From assembly GCA_050247255.1 (NCBI GenBank), contig JBFWUM010000001.1:1-64000 (forward strand): DNA of 64,000 nucleotides, written 5' to 3'. Each line of letters begins with the position of its first letter. Position 1 is the stretch's first letter. Positions 61,940-64,000 of the stretch are shown here, one piece after another. The notes under the pieces were generated by a model. It made no database searches, was not told where the DNA came from, and saw nothing but the letters and a program-made list of their open reading frames with translations. This DNA comes from JBFWUM01 sp050247255. Its GTDB lineage: Bacteria > Acidobacteriota > Vicinamibacteria > Vicinamibacterales > UBA2999. The translations under genes were made by a program, and so were the position numbers.

Positions 61940-63285
61940 CGGGACACCACGGCAACTGTCTCGATGTGGGCGGTGTGCGGAAACATGTCCACCGGCTGCA
62001 GCGACCGGATGCGATAGCCGCGCGCGACGATGCGAGCCAGGTCGGTGGCCAGCGCCTCCGGATTGCAGGACACGTAGGCCGCGACGCGCGGACGGAGGCC
62101 GCCGAAGACCGCGTCGATCACCGTCGTCGTGCAGCCGTCGCGCGGCGGGTCGAGGACCACCGCGTCGGCAACGGTCCCGGTTGCGATGGCGTCTTCCGCG
62201 CGCCGGGCGACAAATCGGCAGGCCTGCGCGTCGATGCCATTGAGGCGCGCGGCGGCGATGCCCGCAGCCACGGCGTCGCGGTTCTCCTCGACCGCCGTCA
62301 CCGTGCAGCCCTGGCGCGCCAGCGGCAGGGCGAAGAGGCCGGCTCCCGCATACAGATCGAGAACGCGGGCGCCGCGCGGGATCGACTCCAGGACGAGCGC
62401 CACCAGGCGCTCCGCCGCCGCCACGTTGGTCTGGAAGAACGCGGTCGGCGCGATCAGGAACGAGGTGCCGTCGATCGCTTCGCGCAGCCGTTCCGTCCCC
62501 TGCAGCCGCCGTGTGTCGCGCCCGAAGATGTAGGGGCTGGCGGTCGGCTGCACGTTGAGGTGGAATGCGACATCCTGGCGATCGGCCATCGTCGCCCGCG
62601 TGGCGGCGCGCAGCCTGGCGTCCCCGGTGTGCGCCGCGACGATGGTGGCGAGCATCTCGTCGCTGCGCAGGGCGACGCGGACGGCGACAGCGCGAAGGGT
62701 GCCGCCCCTGCGGTTGTCCGCCGCGGCGACGCGCCGGCGCTCGAGTGCCGCCTGCAGCTGGAACGCGAGCGCGTTGCCCCGCTCATCGTGCACCGGGCAC
62801 TCGTCGACGGGCACGATCCGGCGCGAGCCGCGGACGTAGTGTCCCATCACCAGGGCGCCGTCACCGCCGGTACCGAACACGAAGTGCACCTTCTGCCGGT
62901 ATCCCCACGGGTCGTCGATCGGCGTCGCCGGCAACGTCGGACGCGCCGCCGGGGCGCCTCGCACCGCCTCCCGGACGAGGCGGTCGACGATCCCGGTCTT
63001 CAGCCGCAGCTGCTCCGCGTAGGCGATGTGCTGCCACGCGCAGCCGCCGCAGGGACCAACGCCCGGCACCGCCGCGGGCCCGAAATGGCGGCACTTCGGC
63101 GTGACACGGTGAGGAGATGGACGCAGGACCGCCAGCAGCCGGGCCGTCCGGCCGTGCGGCGCCGGTCGCACCCGGACGCGTTCGCCTGGAATCGTGAACG
63201 GTACGAGCCACGTGCGGCCACCATCAACGCCCAGTCCGTCCCCGGCCGGTGAGAGCGCCTCGATGTCGAGGTCGACGTCGGCCAC
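61936..63285 (-). CDS. 23S rRNA (uracil-C5)-methyltransferase (RlmD/RumA family)
   Basis: The 449-residue protein starts with a TRAM-like RNA-binding domain (to about 60), has a cysteine cluster C-R-H-F-G, C-G-G-C-A-W-Q-H and a later C-P (about residues 64-170), which bind a [4Fe-4S] cluster in the family, and the SAM-binding D-L-Y-A-G-A-G-L-F-A-L-P motif (about 320). The catalytic Cys is in V-S-C-N-P-E-A-L-A (about 405), and D-P-P-R-D-G-C precedes it. It forms 5-methyluridine in 23S rRNA (position 1939 for RlmD, or 747 for RlmC; which cannot be told). Start ATG at 63285; only 6 bases separate it from the FKBP gene. Confidence 0.9.
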   Translation of the reverse strand: MADVDLDIEALSPAGDGLGVDGGRTWLVPFTIPGERVRVRPAPHGRTARLLAVLRPSPHRVTPKCRHFGPAAVPGVGPCGGCAWQHIAYAEQLRLKTGIVDRLVREAVRGAPAARPTLPATPIDDPWGYRQKVHFVFGTGGDGALVMGHYVRGSRRIVPVDECPVHDERGNALAFQLQAALERRRVAAADNRRGGTLRAVAVRVALRSDEMLATIVAAHTGDARLRAATRATMADRQDVAFHLNVQPTASPYIFGRDTRRLQGTERLREAIDGTSFLIAPTAFFQTNVAAAERLVALVLESIPRGARVLDLYAGAGLFALPLARQGCTVTAVEENRDAVAAGIAAARLNGIDAQACRFVARRAEDAIATGTVADAVVLDPPRDGCTTTVIDAVFGGLRPRVAAYVSCNPEALATDLARIVARGYRIRSLQPVDMFPHTAHIETVAVVSR

Positions 63286-63291
63286 GCGCCG

Positions 63292-63648
63292 CTACTTGGT
63301 ATCGAGCAACTCGACGTCGAAGACGAGCACGGCATTGGGCGGAATGACACCGCCTGCACCACGCTGCCCGTAGGCCATCGCCGCCGGAATGGTCAGGGTG
63401 CGCTGTCCGCCGACGCGCATGCCCGCGACCCCTTCATCCCAGCCGCGGATGACCTCGCCGGCGCCGAGCCGGAATGTGAACGGTTCGTTGCGATCGCGCG
63501 AGCTGTCGAACTTGCGTCCCTTGCGATCCTCCCGCGTCTCGTCGAACAGCCAGCCGGTGTAGTGCACGGTGACGCGCTGCCCGGCCTTGGCTTCGGCGCC
63601 GGTCCCGGCCGTGTCGTCGTGGGTGAGTAGCTGCGTGATGTTCGACAT
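63292..63648 (-). CDS. FKBP-type peptidyl-prolyl cis-trans isomerase
   Basis: This 118-residue protein is a single FKBP domain: V-T-V-H-Y-T-G-W-L (about 25-33), F-D-S-S-R-D-R-N-E-P-F-T-F (about 46-58), G-E-V-I-R-G-W-D-E-G (about 63-72) and Y-G-Q-R-G-A-G-G-V-I-P-P-N-A-V-L-V-F-D-V-E-L (near the C-terminus). These contain the conserved residues of the active-site pocket. There is no signal peptide, so it is cytoplasmic. I chose the ATG at 63648, not the upstream frame to 63978, because a perfect TATAAT lies 6 bases before this ATG and the frame beyond it runs against the sppA gene. Confidence 0.94.
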   Translation of the reverse strand: MSNITQLLTHDDTAGTGAEAKAGQRVTVHYTGWLFDETREDRKGRKFDSSRDRNEPFTFRLGAGEVIRGWDEGVAGMRVGGQRTLTIPAAMAYGQRGAGGVIPPNAVLVFDVELLDTK

Positions 63649-63654
63649 CTGCGG

Positions 63655-63660
63655 ATTATA
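63655..63660 (-). promoter_or_regulatory. -10 box of the FKBP gene (leaderless)
   Basis: The minus strand reads TATAAT, then CCGCAG, then ATG. Because transcripts start about 7 bases after the -10, the mRNA probably begins at the start codon. No ribosome binding site is present. The opposite strand carries the sppA leader about 60 bases away. Confidence 0.55.
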
Positions 63661-63689
63661 CGCGCGCCCAGGCGGCTCGACCCGCACAG

Positions 63690-63712
63690 TACAATCGCAG
63701 GCGGACGGGAGG
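63690..63712 (+). promoter_or_regulatory. Candidate -10 box and ribosome binding site of sppA
   Basis: TACAAT (63690-63695) matches the -10 consensus at five of six bases. GGGAGG (63707-63712) is a strong ribosome binding site 6 bases before the GTG at 63719, which settles the sppA start. A transcript from this -10 would have a leader of about 17 bases. No clear -35 was seen. Confidence 0.5.
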
Positions 63713-63718
63713 CAGGCA

Positions 63719-64000
63719 GTGGCTCGCACGGGTGTTCGGTTCGTCTTCGTCATCGTCGGCCTGGCCGCGTTCATGGCGGTCTGCGGCGCGATCCTGCTGG
63801 CCGTGCTGTTCGCGCGCGGCCCCTCAGTCCCCGACGGCTCGATGCTCGTACTCGAGGTTGGCGGCGAGGTCGAGGAAGTGCCGCCGGACGACGTGGTCGA
63901 GCAGTTCCTCAACCGCGACGCCGCGACGGTGCGCGGCCTCGTCGAGACGCTGCGCAAGGCGCAGCGGGACCCGCGCATCGCCGGCGTGCTGCTGCGCCCC
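63719..64000 (+). CDS. sppA: Signal peptide peptidase SppA, N-terminal part (runs off the right edge)
   Basis: The frame starts at GTG 63719 and is open to the right edge (94 codons). It begins with a membrane anchor (F-V-F-V-I-V-G-L-A-A-F-M-A-V-C-G-A-I-L-L-A-V) and then D-G-S-M-L-V-L-E-V-G-G-E-V-E-E and L-V-E-T-L-R-K-A-Q-R-D-P-R-I-A-G-V-L-L, the N-terminal features of SppA (protease IV), which cleaves remnant signal peptides. The catalytic Lys and Ser lie beyond the window. A strong GGGAGG precedes the start. Confidence 0.85.
   Translation, partial: MARTGVRFVFVIVGLAAFMAVCGAILLAVLFARGPSVPDGSMLVLEVGGEVEEVPPDDVVEQFLNRDAATVRGLVETLRKAQRDPRIAGVLLRP

Overview
The window is a high-GC, almost fully coding stretch of a Gram-negative chromosome. 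Its outer-membrane export, lipoprotein and Wza-like genes, its extreme GC-rich codon usage and its PD40-type propeller protein fit an Acidobacteriota genome, perhaps of the Vicinamibacteria. That assignment is inference from gene content; no rRNA gene is present to confirm it.

Layout. (1) 1-11.4 kb: a surface-glycan or glycolipid modification region, mostly on the minus strand. It holds a truncated family 4 glycosyltransferase, a GNAT-like protein, a polysaccharide deacetylase, an ACP/AMP-ligase/SDR module, a family 2 glycosyltransferase, a radical SAM/SPASM protein, four small-molecule or FkbM-type methyltransferases and a GT-C membrane protein. (2) 11.4-21.7 kb: housekeeping genes on the minus strand, read in the order dam, tRNA-Leu(TAG), a membrane protein, tig, clpP, clpX, lon, engB, rho. 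(3) 21.8-41.25 kb: one co-directional exopolysaccharide operon of 16 genes with overlapping or near-overlapping ends. It contains a Ca-loop lipoprotein, an outer-membrane barrel, a Wza-like exporter, Wzm/Wzt, six glycosyltransferase genes (one of them a double GT4), a deacetylase, a frameshifted asparagine synthase, a Wzy-like polymerase, a NodU-type carbamoyltransferase and a priming phosphoglycosyl transferase. (4) 41.25-46.8 kb: a compact RiPP operon that I read as an atypical lasso-peptide cluster. It encodes a geranylgeranyl-reductase-family flavoprotein, a PqqD-like recognition protein, an asparagine-synthase-like cyclase without the glutaminase cysteine, a 50-residue precursor absent from routine gene calls, a PRMT-like methyltransferase with a PqqD-like tail, and an HPr-kinase-like protein. 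It ends at a strong bidirectional terminator. (5) 46.8-55.8 kb: a 2386-residue secreted multidomain protein on the minus strand, then a nucleotidyltransferase and a 2OG-Fe(II) oxygenase on the plus strand. (6) 55.75-60.1 kb: a second exopolysaccharide operon on the minus strand (secreted CNA/CarboxypepD-like protein, Wzc-like tyrosine kinase, O-antigen-ligase-like protein), preceded by a promoter whose -35 box sits inside a perfect inverted repeat. (7) 60.2-64 kb: a PD40 propeller protein, an rRNA uracil methyltransferase, an FKBP isomerase and the start of sppA.

The most interesting item is the lasso operon lodged between the two halves of the exopolysaccharide machinery. The precursor has the full YxxPxLxxxGxxxxxT leader motif, and its predicted core aligns position by position with the microcin J25 ring (LTK/GGAGHVPE versus LTR/TGAGTILE). 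No B2 leader peptidase and no dedicated exporter are visible in the window. Several promoters are also visible, some so close to the start codon that the transcripts are probably leaderless.

No intergenic stretch exceeds 300 bases. The larger gaps (about 85-160 bases) are described as features. I see no CRISPR array, rRNA, insertion sequence or integrase.
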